Source of the DNA: Flavobacteriales bacterium UBA3364
Lineage (GTDB): Bacteria > Bacteroidota > Bacteroidia > Flavobacteriales_F > PHOS-HE28
NCBI GenBank assembly: GCA_002360495.1
Contig: DEQO01000134.1
Coordinates: 1 to 32,696, forward strand
Length of the DNA stretch: 32,696 nucleotides
Reading direction: 5' to 3'
The notes beneath the pieces are model-generated. The model was given only the letters and a program-made list of their open reading frames with translations, searched no databases and was not told the DNA's origin. Both the position numbers and the translations under genes were made by a program. Within the stretch, counting starts at the first letter, position 1; every line of letters starts with the position of its first letter. Positions 30,235 through 32,696 of this stretch are shown piece by piece.

Positions 30235-32016
30235 TTGTTGCCGGCCCGATCTCCCTCCACCTTGCGTCGTCCCTTTTCCCCGATCAATGCGCTTTTGGTG
30301 CTCCTGCTGGCGCTCACGCTGCTCGGTTGGTGGGGGAGCGGTCTGTCCTATGCCACCGTTTCGGCACACCTGAACCACCTGGCGCAGGACGGCCTTGTGG
30401 AAACCTATGATGGCCCCTTCCACGCCCGGATCCAAGGGAATTTGCGTGCCTTGGCCGGGATCGCGATAGTGGGTCTACTGGTGCTGTTGGTCTTCCGGAA
30501 GCGCATCAAGGCGAGCAAAGTCGCTGTGGAGAGCGTTCCGGCGAGCGGGGTGCGGTCCGGTATCCGTGGTGCCTGGCGGGAATACACCAAACGCACTTCC
30601 AGCGCACACAAACGCTTCGTGCTCGTGCTCATTCTCGGAGGTGCCGCGCTGCGGGCCATGCTCATGCTCCAACCCATCACCTACGATGAGGCGTTCACGT
30701 TCACCTATTATGCCACACGTCCCATCCATGTGATCGTCTCGGACTACTCCTATCCGAACAACCACATCTTCCACACCCTTCTCGTGAAGTTGAGCACGGT
30801 GGTCTTCGGCGTAGGGAAGGTTTCGCTTCGCCTTCCGGCTTTCATGGCCGGTGTGGTCGTGCTGCCGTTGTTCTACTTCTTCGTACGGGCCATGTTCAAC
30901 CGTTACATCGCCTTGATGGCGCTTGCGATGCTCGCCGCTTCGGGACCCTTGCTGGAATATGGTGCCTGTGCCCGCGGGTACAGTCTCACCTGGCTCTTCA
31001 TGGTCATGGCCCTGCTGCTCGGGCGGCATTTCATCAAGACCAATAGCACCGCTTCGGCAGCGTTCATCGGAGCGGCCTGCGCTTTGGGCATGTGGACGGT
31101 CCCCACGATGATCTATGCAGCGCTCACCATCCACATCTGGCTGCTCATCTCCCTTACCGCCAAGTATGAAAATTCACTGCGGGAGCGGATCCTCAACCTG
31201 TTGCTCTCGCTATCGGTCTTTGTTGTATTCACCGTGTTCCTGTACCTGCCTGTGATCCTGGTCCATGGCTTCGACCAGCTCCTTCACCACAGCACCCTTC
31301 CCGAGCGCGACTGGCAGGACTTCACCCTCACCCACCAGGACCACGCGTTGTTGCTCTGGGCACACATCGTGGACAGCTCGGCTGCGTGGGTCGGTATCCT
31401 GGGTTTCGTAGGTATGGTCCATGCCACCTTCATCTCGTCAAAGTTCCGTTTCCTGGTCATGGCCACGCTGCTCGGCGCGGTGCCCTTGGTGGTCGCACAA
31501 GCGGCCGTCGTTCCACCGCGTGCCTGGCTGTACCTGCTCTTCATCTTCCACCTGAGTTCGGCCATCGCCTTGTTCTACCTGCTCAAGTTCGTCCAGGAGA
31601 AACTGTGGTCGGGCTTCGGGAAACGGGAACGCACCGTTGTCGCGAGCATCTTGTTGTTCATCGGATTCGCGATCCCCGGCCATCACATCTCGAAGATCCG
31701 GCTGGCCGGCATGCCGGAGGCCGGGACCGCGGCAGCCTTCATCCAACGCAATTTGGTGTCGGATGAAAAGGTCTACATCGACTATCCCTGGGATTCACCC
31801 ATCGAATTCCACTTGATGGCCCTGGGCGTGGACCGCAGCGTGATGTATGGTCCCACTTCGCCCACCGGCCGCGCTTTCGTTGCCGTGGGGCCGGACTACG
31901 AGCAGACCTTGGAGGGCGTCCTGGCACACCATGACCTGGCCTTGGCCGCTTTCTCCCCGTTCGATCTGGTGCAGGATCAACGAAGATTGAAGATCTTCGC
32001 GGCCCCAATGCGGTAG
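30235..32016 (+). CDS. GT39/ArnT-like polytopic glycosyltransferase (GT-C fold)
   Basis: 593 residues with 10 or more membrane helices. The GT-C core begins near residue 127 (KRFVLVLILGGAALR) and carries ITYDEAFTFTYYATRP, where D151/E152 match the catalytic acidic pair, followed by YSYPNNHIFHTLLVKL, KVSLRLPAFMAGV and EYGACARGYSLTWLFM, all typical of dolichyl-/undecaprenyl-phosphate sugar transferases. The ~125 residues before the core, with two extra helices (14-33, 70-88), are not usual for the family. No ATG is available near the beginning; TTG at 30235, 30238 or 30262 or GTG at 30298 are possible, so the exact start is uncertain. It may use lipid-linked sugar of the kind made by the GT2 enzyme at 5171. 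Confidence 0.82.
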   Translation: MLPARSPSTLRRPFSPINALLVLLLALTLLGWWGSGLSYATVSAHLNHLAQDGLVETYDGPFHARIQGNLRALAGIAIVGLLVLLVFRKRIKASKVAVESVPASGVRSGIRGAWREYTKRTSSAHKRFVLVLILGGAALRAMLMLQPITYDEAFTFTYYATRPIHVIVSDYSYPNNHIFHTLLVKLSTVVFGVGKVSLRLPAFMAGVVVLPLFYFFVRAMFNRYIALMALAMLAASGPLLEYGACARGYSLTWLFMVMALLLGRHFIKTNSTASAAFIGAACALGMWTVPTMIYAALTIHIWLLISLTAKYENSLRERILNLLLSLSVFVVFTVFLYLPVILVHGFDQLLHHSTLPERDWQDFTLTHQDHALLLWAHIVDSSAAWVGILGFVGMVHATFISSKFRFLVMATLLGAVPLVVAQAAVVPPRAWLYLLFIFHLSSAIALFYLLKFVQEKLWSGFGKRERTVVASILLFIGFAIPGHHISKIRLAGMPEAGTAAAFIQRNLVSDEKVYIDYPWDSPIEFHLMALGVDRSVMYGPTSPTGRAFVAVGPDYEQTLEGVLAHHDLALAAFSPFDLVQDQRRLKIFAAPMR

Positions 32017-32042
32017 ATCGGGGGCAACGAAGGAAAAAGTAC

Positions 32043-32062
32043 GGGCCGATCATCATCGGCCC
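32043..32062. terminator. Perfect 8-bp hairpin between the GT39 gene and ettA
   Basis: GGGCCGAT-CATC-ATCGGCCC lies 26 bp after the GT39 stop and 14 bp before the ettA ATG. There is no T-run on the plus strand; on the minus strand it is followed by GTACTTTTT. It may be a terminator, a leader hairpin of ettA, or an mRNA-stabilising stem. Confidence 0.45.
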
Positions 32063-32076
32063 AAACGCGAATAACA

Positions 32077-32696
<620 letters not shown>

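Overview
The window looks like a piece of a high-GC (roughly 60 %) Bacteroidota chromosome, most plausibly a Flavobacteriales-type lineage. This is inferred from three secreted proteins with type IX secretion (T9SS) C-terminal sorting domains, from the -7 promoter box TAnnTTTG (usually TACCTTTG or TACCTTCG here) in front of many transcription units, and from family membership (bestrophin-like channel, EttA, PspC/PadR, AlgI-type MBOAT). No phage, insertion sequence, tRNA, rRNA or CRISPR array was seen.

Layout. 1-3834 (minus strand): a possible operon SDR oxidoreductase > bestrophin-like channel > MFS transporter > small unknown protein, then a delta-60-repeat secreted protein cut by the window edge. 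3878-3974 (minus): the SRP RNA gene with promoter box and T-run terminator, absent from any ORF-based view. 4061-7585 (plus): a T9SS PKD-type protein, a family 2 glycosyltransferase and a DUF6056-like polytopic membrane protein. 7551-9937 (minus): two L,D-transpeptidases. 10174-11568 (plus): a T9SS protein built of 41-residue repeats. 11640-15318 (minus): a small doubtful secreted ORF, a GT-B glycosyltransferase, an NAD-dependent sugar epimerase/dehydratase, and an ECF sigma / zinc-finger anti-sigma pair. 15421-21375 (minus): a tightly packed four-gene operon, LysM protein (lytic-transglycosylase-like but without the catalytic Glu) > SGNH hydrolase > second SGNH hydrolase > AlgI-like MBOAT acyltransferase. 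21523-24422: a DsbA/FrnE-like protein with a signal peptide (plus), then an arginase-family enzyme and a polytopic membrane protein (minus). 24574-26916 (plus): a 780-residue T9SS protein with a G9 tract. 27285-29482 (minus): PadR regulator > PspC-domain membrane protein. 29860-32696 (plus): a small membrane-anchored protein, a GT39-like glycosyltransferase and the 5' part of ettA.

Taken together, much of the window concerns the cell envelope: glycan assembly (GT2, GT4, GT39, epimerase), peptidoglycan cross-linking (two L,D-transpeptidases), probable acetylation of an envelope polysaccharide (LysM/SGNH/SGNH/MBOAT operon), and secreted surface proteins.

The best candidates for something new are the LysM-pseudotransglycosylase/SGNH/SGNH/MBOAT operon; the G9 tract where either single-base slip gives an immediate stop; a nested palindrome inside the GT-B glycosyltransferase gene that reads in frame as a linker; and three palindromic intergenic elements (two related to each other, one different). 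All functional assignments are from reading motifs; no database search was run.
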